DNA of 64,000 bases from Mya arenaria (lineage: Eukaryota; Mollusca; Bivalvia; Myida; Myidae). The stretch spans positions 65,420,094-65,484,093 of the forward strand of contig NC_069134.1 in the NCBI RefSeq assembly GCF_026914265.1. The letters run 5' to 3'. The notes beneath the pieces were generated by a model. The model made no database searches. It had not been told where the DNA came from and worked only from the letters and a program-made list of their open reading frames with translations. Shown one piece after another: positions 49,841 to 60,529 of the stretch (positions are counted from its first letter, which is position 1; every line of letters begins with the position of its first letter). A program made the position numbers and the translations under genes.

Positions 49841-51020
49841 AAAAGCAAAAAAGGCGCTATTTGGAGGGGCGTAAATGCGTCATTATTATTTCGCAATTTC
49901 GCCGCGCTACTGCGAGCTTTTTCGCGTTTTCGCCTCGCCATGGAAAGACCTAAACCGCCATCAAGTTTGGACCTATTGTGACACATTCAGCAATGCTGTC
50001 AGTATAGGTTAAACAGCTAGAGTTTAGTTTTGGTTTATAGACATATAGTATAAGGGTAAAGTTTAATCTATCTGAAATGCATTTTGATAAAAGCTAGAAA
50101 TCACTTTAATGACGCAGTTTAATACCCATCGGATTGTGCTTCTTATGGTTTGTGTATTTAGGCGGAATTAAATGTCTAAGTTATGGTTAAAGGTTGTTAA
50201 CATGAACTTACAAAAATTAATGGATGGTTTGATGTCACCCAGCCCATAACCTTTAAGTATTTAAGTGGTCCACACTATCTTTTGCAACTACCCACTGGCA
50301 TATTTTATAACAATTGCTTTACCTGGTTTTAATCAATAGCGGCTGACAGCTGATTTACCGAAATAAATGTTTTGGAAAACTTTAAGAAATACTGCTTTCG
50401 CATTGGACAAACGAAGAGACATGAAATCACACTAAATGAACCGAGAGATAAAGAATACGGTCACTTTCCTAACATAGTGCACAAGATGATACGGCCTCCT
50501 GGTACTCTTTGTACATTAATGTACAAAGAGTAATGTTTAAGTAATGTTTGAAATGAAGAAGTCAATCTTAAAGCTGCACTCTCAAAGATTGAAAGTTTTG
50601 ACAACTTTTCTATTTTTCGTCTTGGAACGAGCTAAATTTTGCGAAAATCCATGAAAACCAGTTATATAAGACTGCTGACAAAAAATTAGATCGCAGATTT
50701 ATATATTTCAGTTCAAAAATTGATGTTTTATGCATTTTTCCTAAACCGTTAGTAACGGTTTAAGCCATAAAACATTATTTTTGGAACGGAAATATGAAAA
50801 TCTAAAATCTGATTTTTTGTCAGCAATCATATATCATTGGTTTGCAGATATTTACGCAAAAATTTGCTCTTTCCAAGACAAAACATGAAGAAGTTTCAGA
50901 AATGGTATATCTGTGAGAGTGCAGCTTTAAAGTACATGTATATAAAATGGCACATATTTTATCATTTATCATTTGCGAATCACCCATACGAGGAAAATGT
51001 ACCGATATTCACGTGAACTA
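49841..51020. other. Non-coding stretch upstream of the first SH2 exon
   Basis: If the 47444 start exon is right, this is part of intron 1 of the PI3K-like gene. It holds one fold-back MITE (50568-50931) and a short palindrome GTACATTAATGTAC near 50512. No exon was recognised. Confidence 0.45.
50568..50931. repeat. Fold-back MITE (AGCTGCACTC family), copy 4
   Basis: TTAA at both ends, AGCTGCACTCTCAAAGATTG on the left and ATCTGTGAGAGTGCAGCT on the right. Compared with copies at 4269 and 62024 the interior is in the opposite orientation, as expected if insertion is orientation-free. The centre reads AAACCGTTAGTAACGGTTT. Confidence 0.9.
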
Positions 51021-51160
51021 AGCGGCCTAAAAACAGATCTCAACATTTACCTGGTGACACTATAAGATACATGTGTGTTTTCTGTAAATAGGTGGAGAGC
51101 GAATCAGACGGAGACTGGCCGGACAGTCACGCGGAATCATCTGGTTTGGGGGGGGGGAGT
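51021..51160 (+). pseudogene. Decayed tandem copy of first SH2 exon boundary
   Basis: These 140 bases repeat directly in the next 140 (51161-51300). They include the intron end ATGTGTGTTTTCTGTAAATAG and the exon start (GTGGAGAGCGAATCAGACGG versus GTAGATAGCGGATCAGACGG). In this copy the WYWG motif is lost (SSGLGGGSGG) and the frame reaches TAG in the second unit's intron-like sequence. It has no FLVR-like half. Confidence 0.8.
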
Positions 51161-51231
51161 GGCGGCCCTAAAACTGATGTCAACATGTACCTGGCGATAT
51201 TATAGGCTACATGTGTGTTTTCTGTAAATAG

Positions 51232-54200
51232 GTAGATAGCGGATCAGACGGTGATTGGCGGGAGAGCCACGGAGACCACGTCTGGTATTGGGGGGAGACG
51301 GCCCCGGAACTCGTCACCAGACAGATGACGGCCGCGCCTTCCGGAAGCTTCCTTGTCTTCCACGCGGGGGATGTTGAGTACCACACTCTAGCTGTTAAGT
51401 GAGTACATGCACCCATACTGCTGAGGGTATTTTACTTTCTGTGCTTTGAGAATAGATGAACGATTAAGCGTCTTAAAAATCTGAAACTCAACTTAATATG
51501 TTCTGACCCATACAACTGAACTAGAAAATGCATTGACAAAACACGAAATTTATTGAGTTCCAACTCTACACATACGACCTACATTTACAGCCAATGAAAT
51601 TGCAGATAAGCAATCATTAAGTATTAGGCTTAATCATTAAGAATTTCAACTTTCGCTGGTGCTGAAAGGTCCGCCCACTGCCACTCATCCGATGCACAAT
51701 TCCTGCGTCAGAACTTGCGTTGACAATGTGTCAGCCAATGAGGTTGTATTCTAAGTCAGTTAGATGACCTGAAATAAATTCTTTATGATTCGCTACACTT
51801 ACTCCGCCCAATCTTAATCATTAAGATTTTGATTAATGTCATCTTACTATTACTGAAACTGTTATACACGTATTACAGTTCAGGCGATATAGGACTAGAC
51901 CAGATAGCTTGTTTTCCCAATTTTTATGCATTTCTAGTTCCGGGTATATAAAATGTGAATTTAGGTTTTGCCAAGAGAACCTTAAGCCGATGTGATGGAA
52001 ATGACAATATAAAGCATCAAGGAAGTTGTAATTGTAAACCCTAGATAGCTGTTTTAATGAAAACAGCGACAATGAAGTCTATACAATTATATGACCTCAG
52101 ATAGGAAGTATTAGTTCCGTAATTCACCACTGATATGGCCAATAAACCCGTGCTGAATTACTGAACAACAGTCTTTCGTGACAATGTGTAGCCTTCGTAT
52201 CCATTAACGTGTAATAGCTATTAAAGGGACACGATCATGCTTTATAGGGTCATACATCGGAGACCTGAATTTTTTTTTGTTACAATGATTTATCGCTATC
52301 AAACGTTATCAAATAACAGCTCTATTGTAAATATGTTTTAAAAAGATAAACAAAATGCTCTCTCTTGCCGAAAAGCGTTAATAACGCTTATATAAATTAT
52401 ATAAAAATAAACTATTTTTGTCTGGGATGTTCAAAATTCTGTTCAATAAATTATCCGCTGTTTGGTGCTTTTTCATTAAAGTCAATAAGCTAACTTAATT
52501 TTTAACAAATTAAAATAAAATCGTTGGTAATATAAAATCTGTGAGTGTGTCCCTTTAACTACCATATCAAATACGAATAAAACTCAGCGTCTAACAACCT
52601 GAAATAAATGGAGTAATCTAATCTATACGCTTGTAATAGAAATAACGGAACGACGAAAAGCGCATTTTAATGCCTACTTTTTTCGCCTGGAACCATGAAG
52701 TTCAGTCAACATTTATTACATTTAGCTCCGTTTTCAAGACTGAAATCTGATTGCTAGGAAAGAAACCAGTACTGGTTCATTTGAAAGGCCTCTAGCAAAT
52801 GTCGGTTCTGATTTGGCTGAACCACACGACAACTTGAGCAGACAACTATAAAACTAGCAGTGATTTTATTTGGAATTATTTTCACCGCCTGTTCATTCCA
52901 AATTGGGAATTCTTCTCGACTTTGGGAAAAATACAAAATCATGCTAAAATGGCAATATAATAGCAAATAAGCATGGTTTTACCTTTTTTTATGCTTACAT
53001 TTTGCTGTTAAAGAACTAGTCTTTTCATTATTGTGTTTATTTTTTTAATAAATTCATTGTTTTTTATTCATTTACAGGATCTGTATTCAATAAATTGGGA
53101 AAATATAATCAAAATTTTGGGAAAAATGAACAGTTTTTCGCTAGGGGAAACAGCTTTTAGAAGGCAGTAAATCGCACCAAGAAAATCACTGACTAGGTAT
53201 CGATCATTCCTAAAGTGTGGCAAATCCCTGGTCAAGTGTTAACATACTCGATTGCAAATCCAGGGCTCGCATTGTCGATTCCCCGCCGTGCCATTTAAAG
53301 TTACTAATCGTCTTCCAAGAGGGACGTAAAATGGGGCTCCCGTATACCAGTGCTATACACTGGTGCAAGTTAAAGAAACCGTGGTAGCTCTAACCAGGGT
53401 TACATTGATATTCTATCTGTGCACTTTTCTCCGAACACCTTTAACGACTAGCGATGTTATCGGCGCACTTGCCGAATGGGCCTTGTCCGTGTGCGAGTAT
53501 AAATAAGCTTACACCCCCTACACAAACCTCTAGGTAGGTATAGGTGTCTTATACAATGGTAGTCAGGAAAATCCGACAACTGTCGTTCATACTCTCAGTC
53601 TGCACGTGTTTTTATTCAAATTTGTCATACATGTTTATTTCTGTCTGCGTCATTTTCTCATAGTCTTTCAACATGTTTTATAAACTACGTTATTTTAAAC
53701 ACATATCAATCTGAAGATCTACGCAATTTTTTTTTTATTACGTATACAGTCTCCTATTGAAAATAAATAGTTAAACCTAAAGGAAAGTAATGTTGTGATA
53801 AATATCCTATGCATGTGTCGATTAATTACCGCGACACAACTAATGCTGTTTTGTTCACGTGGAATGAAATGTATAATGGGCCGGTGCCCTGTAACTACTG
53901 AATACACTGTTCTACTTTAAAATGTTTGTTTCGCACAAGATAGAAACTGCGCCCATCTTCTTTCGGGACGGACTGTTGGTCTTTACGAAGACACTCCTTG
54001 TCGTTCCAGGACGAGCTGGCGGCCATGGGGAGCTTCGCCAATATATTATAAAAAAGTCACCTTTTTATTTTTTTTACCAACAGTGTTGACGGCGATATAG
54101 TGACAGCGCCCATTTTGTTCCGGGACGGGCTAGTGGGCTTCACGGAGCCGCTTTCCTTCGAGTCGTTCCAAGACGCCCTGTCTGCGTACAACGAGTCGCA

Positions 54201-57200
54201 GACCGACACCCACAACACACTCAGGACGCCCCTGCTCAAACCGGACATCAGTCAACTGGTACGAACAGCGCAATGGTGACAAACTTACAATGAATACCAT
54301 ACGTTAGCTGTTTCCGTTGAACAATACGGGTAATAATTGTCAACTGACTAAAGAAGCATTTGGGGCGTTTCTGTCTTTTTCGTATAAAGATGTCATATTG
54401 ATGTGTCAAATAACAATCGTAGTAATTTGAACAGGAGGTTATCGAAATATTACAGTTTTCACATGTATCTCTAAGGCTTTATATGACAGCTCCCGGGATC
54501 ATGTGGATAACCATCAGTATAGTTTTAAAATGTATGAGCCATTGGGCCAATTGTTCAGTAAACAGCGTGGTAAACGTCATTGTCGTTGTTAAATCTCTCT
54601 GCTCTGAAAGCTTAAAGGGACTAGACACCAGACGATACCATAGTAAGAAAAAATAATTTGTCAAAAACTTACATAGAATTGATATCGTTGTGTGCAACTC
54701 ATTGAATCTTATTTAGTTGGCTAGTCCATTTAATACAATTCTGCTTCAGATGTACGTGTTTATATTTAAATATTTGATCACATAATTGAGAACATCATCA
54801 ACTATTTAACGTTTTAAGCTTAACAACGACCGTTAATCACGTTGTGAATTCTAAAAAAAGTTCTGAACAATCGGCATGTTATATTAATGTTTTGTTAGTG
54901 TAATGTAGTAACCATTTGAAACTTGAAAACTTTGTTCTCAAATACAATCAAGTTTACTTTCAAGCTGTTTGGAAATAAACCGAATAAGTCTTTTCAGTAT
55001 TAAATCTTTATCGCTGTTCCTTTCTTCACCCTTCAACTTTCAAAATACGATGCGTTCCAGCGCGGGCGGCAGTCACAGAAGCGGCCGGTGGAGCTACTGA
55101 AGTCTCTGCGCATACGTCACAGTCTGCTTACCCAGCGGGAGGACGAGTTGGACGCCACTGTTACCATTATAGATAAACTCAACAAGGTACCAAGTAATGT
55201 AAAACGGTCAATACGTTGGCATTGGCTTATACAAACTACCAAACTCACGGTTTCCTAAATCATTTGTCTCGAAGCAAATATAATAGCTGAAAAACATTTG
55301 TAATACGTGAAAGTAGTTTCAGATGCCAATGCTACATTTAAAATAATATAGATTAAGTGTATATTTTATTGAAAAAAGAAACGCAAACAAAAATGGGATC
55401 GCGACCAAATATTTTTATCTGCACCTTAATCATATGCAGTTCTTGTTTTGACCATTAAAGTCAAATGAATTAAACTCGACATTGAAATTTAAAAAAAATG
55501 GATCAACCTATAGCCACAGTGCACCTTTAAAGACTTAGTTTAATCCTTCTATAAGTGTCCCCCCCCCCACCCCGTGAAAACCCCCCTGTTTACTGTGACA
55601 TCAGTGCAATTAAAAGCAGATGCACAGAAGGGGATTGTTAGGCCAAACATTCCTTAAACTAGGCCTTTAAGAGTGCTCCGTGAACACCCGTAAAGTTACA
55701 AGCAGAATTATTTCGATAAAATTTCTAACGATATTTTATTGAAACGCAGTTTACGCTTAAATACGGGTTACGCATGATCACAAGCCTTACGTTCTTTAAT
55801 GAAACGGGTCTCTGAAGTGTCATTTAGAAGAGACTTGTTATACAAAACCAAATACCTGTCGACCATAGTAAACTTTCTCTCGACCAAGCGACAAATCCAT
55901 AAACTTATAACTATTACGCCAATCTGGTTAATGATAATTATGATTTGAAAACTAAATCTTATCTGTAGCTGGTTGTTTGCAGAACATAGAGGACGAGGGA
56001 CGGGAGCTGGCGGCGTTTGGCGTGCTGGAGCGAATCCTGGTGGGACAGGTGGCCAAGACTCGCCGCCTCTCCGATAGTTCCACAACCAACATAGATCTGT
56101 ACGATGATTAAATAAATTTGATACTATTTTATTGCATAAGGTTACATTTACACCTTGGGCCGTTTGTTCAGATTTTTGTTAAAGGGAACATTGTTGACTT
56201 TTAAAATTGAACTACTAATGATGTGCTCAATAAAACAAGTACAGCTCCAACAATTGTGTAACATATGATTGAAAATACAGATAACAAGTGTACCTATCAT
56301 TAACTTCCAGAGCAGTAAAAAAATGAATGTTAACTCTAACGTGGTAACAACGTTGTTAACTTTAACACTCTTCTGAACAATCGGCCGAATATATGATAAT
56401 AACATAGAAACAGAAACAGTGCAATGTAAGATTGTGTACGTTCGTATAAAAAGGAGATGCAGAGGGATTTGGTCACGAGTTTTTGCAACATCAGTAACGG
56501 CTATCTCCCTTTCACGATGCTTATTCATAAAGGTGAAAAAACTATTTATAAAATAAAGAAAGATTGGTAAATAGTATATTCTGAAATTTCTTACTTTAAA
56601 CACCATGACTTTTGTATATGATATCTAATTTTACTTAGTTATATTTGAGTAAGAACGTTGTAATTGAGTAACGAAATCAGACATAAGGACGTCGTAAGTA
56701 CTTGGCAGTTAAAGGCCTAGTTTATTCCTTCTACAGTCGAACCCCGTTGGCTCGATCTCGCTTGGCTCGAATTCCTCATTGGCTCGAGCTGGATGTAAGG
56801 GGCCGATTTATTTTTACTGAAGGAAATAATTCCCGCCTGGGTCGATTCTTTCGAGGCTCGAGGTATTTTCGCCGGTCCCTGGGAGTTCGAGACAACAGGG
56901 TTCGACTGTATATGAAAAAACACACAAAAAACCGTGTATTCTACACAACCTCTGTGTATTGATCTTAATCTAATTGCCTAATTGTCTTATCAGATCTCTG
57001 ATCTGAATATCCTGCTGAGCAGTTTTGGAGGTTGTATTATAGAAATGGACCCTAAATGGCCCTGGGCCAATAAACAAGTAAACAGGAAGTTGGCCCCTAT
57101 TGTGACATCAGTGCAATTAGCAAGAACTTTGATATTACGCTTCTAAAGTTAATGCCATTCCAATCATAAACAAATTGATATGTAAAAGTCGAAACCTTAA

Positions 57201-59605
57201 CACGCCTTCCATACGCAGGATCGACAACAATATCCGGCGGATCGAGGAGCGGCTGACGACTCTGGCGGCAGACAAACAGCGCCTGGAGCGTAGCCGGAAG
57301 TCCCTCGAGATTGAGAGAGCGCAGCACGTCACCATGTACTCGGATACCTTCGATGGGATACGTAAACTTGAGGCGGAAATAAACAAGTTTAAAGAGTAAG
57401 TCTTTTTAATTGAGTAATACGCCTTGAATGTTTAACTGTTAACAAAAGTTTTGATTAACTAAATTCATAATACATGTTTTGTTAAACTAATCATTCACTT
57501 TAAAAAGTAAATAATAGCCGATTTTGTGCAGATAATACATATATGACAATATGTCTTTTTTTGTCATTCTCAAATGCATTGTTCTCCATTTTCTCATTCC
57601 TAGAAATTTGGAAAATGTACAGAATCAAATTTCACTTTAAAATATCTCAAAGTTATGGCAAAAACGTCTTTATATATGTTAATCAACATGACCCTTAGAC
57701 GACTCAAGTGTTGCGATTAGAAATCGAACTTTTCTTTTCACTACATTGCAGGGATCTGATTGAATTTTCTTTGTATGAGAATTGTGTGAGCACAATGAAG
57801 CTGTTTATTGAGCGGTTGATGTCTCCGGCGGCGGACGCGGCCCCTGAACCACCGGCGGTGTACGAAGGCCTATGCAGCAAGGCAGCAAACCACGCTCTCA
57901 GGGGATGTCCGGAGGGAACGTTCCTCGTGCGGCGGAAGAGCGACCCCGCCGCGCCCTATGTCCTGTCCATCAGGTGAACCTATTGTTATGATTTTACGAA
58001 ATCGGTAATACAATACCGAAAACGTTTCGACCTGAAAGTGTAAAATAGTGTCCCATGATAATGTAATGTGATTTTTCTGTAAATAGATTGAGTAAATGAC
58101 AGTACTTTTAAAATCAAAGCGCTTTTGATACTGGCAATAAGCTGCCATTCAACTTTTAATTTCAAACTTGTGCCAAAACTTTTGTCTTTGAATAAAGTTA
58201 TTAGTCAACGCCCAGAAGGGCGCCGACTATATTTGATATCACTTTAGAAAAAATATTCCAACTTAGGGACTAGTTCATAAATTACAGAACAATGCTTTCA
58301 ATAGTTTCCACGTTGCATGATAAAATATGAAGTTTAGTATGTTTTTTAAAACTTAACACTTTAATTGATAATGAAACCTTAAATTATAATAGCCCTGCTT
58401 ATCATTTTGAAAATTTTGATTTTAAATACCAACTCAATCATAACAACTCGGCCATCTCCGAGATAGATACAGGCCGAAGTGTTCCGATTGATATCAATAG
58501 CTGAAGGTTACACGGTACTATTACAATATCCTTTATGCTTGTACACCTCCTACGCAGAAATCGCCCTTGGTGACGGCAAAAATGCCGAGTTTTGAAAAAT
58601 TACCCTTGAGCTTAATTGTTTGTTTTGAATATGTCATTCGAAAGAATGAACTCCAGATAATTCCCTCTTGATGTATAGTTTTTTTTTATCCCCGTTCTAT
58701 ATACTCATATCAGTGAAATGTGTTACAAAAATTTATACAACATATAAAGCTAGGAATTCACATAACATGCCGGTACCAATAAAAGGTGAATTTCATGCAC
58801 TTGAAATCTATGTATTAGACCATTGACTCTATTTTTTCCGAAGAAACGTATGTATATTTTTGTTATAATTTAGTTTTAACCGGAGGAATAGCTTGGGAAA
58901 AAACCCAGAATATCTAAAATAACGGGCTTAAACTATTGTAACAATATTATTAACCATAATGTCCTTTGAGCATATGTACACCCAACATAAAACATTATCA
59001 TTGATATAATAACTATTTTTGGTTATCTGCATGCACGTTTTTCTTCTATTTTCATTGCGCCGACTGGATGCTATGCATCAACTTTTTTCTTATGGATATA
59101 CTGTTTAAGAGATGGGGTGTGCAAAATATGCCTTTAATAATTCTGGTAGAATTATTACTACATTCAAAACGGGCGCTGCAATGCAAATAGAGCAGGGACC
59201 TTTAATGTTTTTTTTTGTTTTTTTTTAATCTAACTTCTCAATAAAAATAATGAATGTAGTTTATTAATTGATTGTTCAGTGTTGACGCTAGTTAGCCAGC
59301 TTTTGCACACTAAATCTACCTGTATTCTATGTTCCAGCTACATAGACGAGGACCAAGAGGAACATGTCGGACATTTTCCTGTGCTTCGAATCGAGGGCTG
59401 CATCGGTTTTGACGAGCACACGTGCATTTTTAATGATATTCAGGACTTAGTCACGTGTTACACTCGGATACCTTTTGGGTCACATGACCAAACATACGGG
59501 CACTTGGCGCTGTGCAAGCAAGTGTCTGAGAAAAACATTGATGAAGGCAGACAGCATGGCAAAAGCTTCTTAACACGGCTGAGTGAATCCATCAGACGGA
59601 AGTGA
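51232..59605 (+). CDS. Divergent PI3-kinase regulatory subunit-like protein (SH2-coiled coil-SH2)
   Basis: Seven exons join in frame: 51232-51398, 54084-54258, 55061-55186, 55983-56098, 57219-57395, 57752-57973 and 59338-59605. This gives 416 residues before any start exon. Order: SH2 (VWYWGETAPELV, SGSFLVFHAG, ILFRDGLVGFTEPLSF), about 160 residues of charged helix like the p85 inter-SH2 coil (REDELDATV, RRIEERLTTLAADKQRLERS), then a second SH2 (CPEGTFLVRRKSD, GCIGFDEHTC, DLVTCYTRIPFG) and a basic tail. Class IA PI3K regulatory subunits have this order, bind p110 by the coil and recruit it to phosphotyrosines. No SH3 or RhoGAP region was found, as in p50/p55 forms. The first SH2 has Phe in place of the phosphotyrosine Arg; the second keeps FLVR. 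The coding start is unresolved, and the junction at 56098 (CT|GTACGA) is weak. It could be a paralog with altered signalling. Confidence 0.65.
52221..52558. repeat. TTAA-flanked MITE with AGGGACAC ends
   Basis: TTAAAGGGACAC and GTGTGTCCCTTTAA bound 338 bp of AT-rich sequence in the intron between the two halves of the first SH2 domain. No coding content. Confidence 0.75.
53221..53420 (+). mobile_element. Possible tRNA-derived SINE of a second family
   Basis: CTGGTCAAGTGTTAACATAC and GTCGATTCCCC resemble degenerate polymerase III A and B boxes about 40 bases apart. They are followed by a body with GAGGGACGTAAAATGGGGC, CAGTGCTATACACTGG and CAAGTTAAAGAAACCG. There is only one copy in the window, so family membership is inferred from this structure. 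Confidence 0.45.
53937..54022 (+). pseudogene. Decayed duplicate of the second SH2 exon
   Basis: The segment GCGCCCATCTTCTTTCGGGA, CGGACTG, TCTTTACGAAG, GTCGTTCCAGGACGAGCTGG parallels the true exon about 150 bases downstream (GCGCCCATTTTGTTCCGGGA and so on). In matching frame it reads ETAPIFFRDGLLVFT, then shifts frame by loss of about 5 bases before GTCGTTCC. No proper acceptor precedes it. It is a dead tandem copy. Confidence 0.8.
54612..54732. repeat. Short TTAA-flanked MITE with AGGGACTAG ends
   Basis: TTAAAGGGACTAGACACCAG and GGCTAGTCCATTTAA bound about 121 bp. It lies in the intron after the first SH2 domain. Confidence 0.6.
55527..55670. repeat. TTAA-flanked MITE, AGGCCTAGTTTAAGG family, copy 1 (deleted)
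   Basis: The right end CCTTAAACTAGGCCTTTAA and interior TGACATCAGTGCAATTA are the inverse of the element at 59806. About half the interior is missing. A ten-base C run sits at 55559. It lies in the intron before the 55983 exon. Confidence 0.7.
56111..56116 (+). terminator. AATAAA overlapping an intronic stop codon
   Basis: If the weak donor at 56098/56099 is not used, the frame of the fourth coding exon runs LYDD and stops at TAA 56109-56111. AATAAA overlaps that stop. It could serve a short transcript encoding only the first SH2 domain and the start of the coil. Confidence 0.35.
56709..57121. repeat. TTAA-flanked MITE, AGGCCTAGTTTAAGG family, copy 2 (host of nested insert)
   Basis: It starts TTAAAGGCCTAGTTTATTCC. 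After the nested insert it resumes with TTGATCTTAATCTAATTGCC, TCTGATCTGAATATCCTGC and TGACATCAGTGCAATTAGC. This is the inverse of 59806-60144 in the same order. The far end is truncated about 100 bases before the 57219 exon. Confidence 0.75.
56734..56908. mobile_element. Nested TA-flanked MITE with CAGTCGAACCC ends
   Basis: The ends CAGTCGAACCCCGTTGGCTC and CAACAGGGTTCGACTG are inverted (GTCGAACCC perfect, then diverging), with TA on both sides. The CAGT...ACTG ends and TA target suit pogo/Tc1-mariner elements. The interior has further GGCTCGA repeats. It is inserted in the TTAA-flanked element at 56709, so it is younger. Confidence 0.75.
57219..57395 (+). CDS. Coiled-coil exon of the PI3K-like gene
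   Basis: It reads RIEERLTTLAADKQRLERS then KSLEIERAQHV and KLEAEINKFKE, a heptad-rich charged helix corresponding to the p85 inter-SH2 region. Its acceptor (ATACGCAG|G) has a poor pyrimidine tract. It enters in phase 2, which limits the possible upstream partners and is the reason the CT|GTACGA donor at 56098 is proposed. Confidence 0.75.
57752..57973 (+). CDS. Second SH2 exon with intact FLVR, PI3K-like gene
   Basis: It completes the coil (DLIEFSLYENCVSTMKLFIE), crosses a short Ala/Pro linker and enters the second SH2 domain. The phosphotyrosine Arg is CGG at 57930-57932 in TFLVRRKSD. The usual Trp at the domain start is absent (VYEGLCSKAANHAL). It splices in phase to 59338 (SI|S then YIDEDQEEHVGHF). 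Confidence 0.85.
57974..59337. other. Last intron of the PI3K-like gene
   Basis: 1.36 kb, GT-AG, AT-rich. It holds no recognised repeat family and no additional exon. Confidence 0.6.
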
Positions 59606-59785
59606 ATGATTGTGCTCCGAAATATTTGTCTTTAAGTATAATATTATTGATGAAATTGAGAAAAAAAAGCTCAACTACTGAACAAAATGTAAACTCAAAA
59701 ATGAAACAGTTAATTTTCTTTTCTTATTTTATTTTAACTGTCATTTGTAAAGTTTAGTGTTTTACCATCTTAAAATATATGATTA

Positions 59786-59791
59786 AATAAA
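59786..59791 (+). terminator. Candidate poly(A) signal of the PI3K-like gene
   Basis: AATAAA about 180 bases after the stop codon at 59603-59605 and just before the TTAA-flanked element at 59806. It is a plausible end of the 3' untranslated region. Confidence 0.45.
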
Positions 59792-59805
59792 CGGCCCCCA
59801 ATTTC

Positions 59806-60144
59806 TTAAAGGCCTAGTTTAAGGAATGTTTGGCATGACAATCCCCTGCTGTGCATCTTCTGCTTATTGCACTGATGTCACAGTAGGTGCCAATTTCCTG
59901 TTTATTGGCTGAGGGCCATTTAGGGTCCATTTCAATAATAATACCTCCAAAACTGAAGAGCAGGATATTCAGATCGGAGATCTGATAAGACAATTAGGCG
60001 ATTGGATTAAGATCAATACACAGAGGTTGTGTACAATCAATGTTTTTTTTTGTGTGTGTGTGTGTGTTTTTTTTTTTTTTTTGTTTTTGTTTTTTTTTTT
60101 GGGGGGGGGGGGTCACTTATAGAAGGATTTACCTAGGCCTTTAA
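59806..60144. repeat. TTAA-flanked MITE, AGGCCTAGTTTAAGG family, copy 3 (fullest)
   Basis: The ends are TTAAAGGCCTAGTTTAAGG and CCTAGGCCTTTAA. The interior includes TGCACTGATGTCACAG, CCATTTAGGGTCCATTTC and ATTCAGATCGGAGATCTG. A (TG)n, poly-T and 12-base G tract occupies about 60045-60112. Related copies lie at 55527 and 56709, both within introns of the neighbouring gene. Confidence 0.85.
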
Positions 60145-60529
60145 ATGCTCTTATAACAGGATTAAGCTTATCTCATTATTTTTGTTTTTCAAGAATTTGC
60201 ATAATATTTAATTCTTGAAGAATGTTTATACTTTAGATATGAATTATCTTAATGATAATCACAATAACCATTTTTCGTTTATCAAAATTCAATTTAAGTA
60301 TGTATTTTGTCTAATTGAAATAAGCTTCTTAAGCCTGTTAAGCATAAGGAGTTTCGAGAAACTGGGGCCTGCGATAATCGCTTGAAAATTTTAAGACCAA
60401 GCGACTTAATTTTGAAAGTCATGCAAATATGTCCAGGAGCATTGTCTGTTATAAATGAAGCACACAGCCGAATGCCAGATTTTGAGCTAGTTATGTTTCA
60501 ATTTCCCTTTAAGCTAGCCAAACTGTTTA
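60145..60529. other. Unassigned AT-rich sequence
   Basis: Between two repeats; nothing recognised on either strand. Confidence 0.4.

Noticed and set aside
50345..50465. GC-poor stretch with AATAAATG and CGAAGAGACATG considered as a first exon of the PI3K-like gene
   Set aside because: No phase-compatible donor with a reading frame into 51232 could be found.
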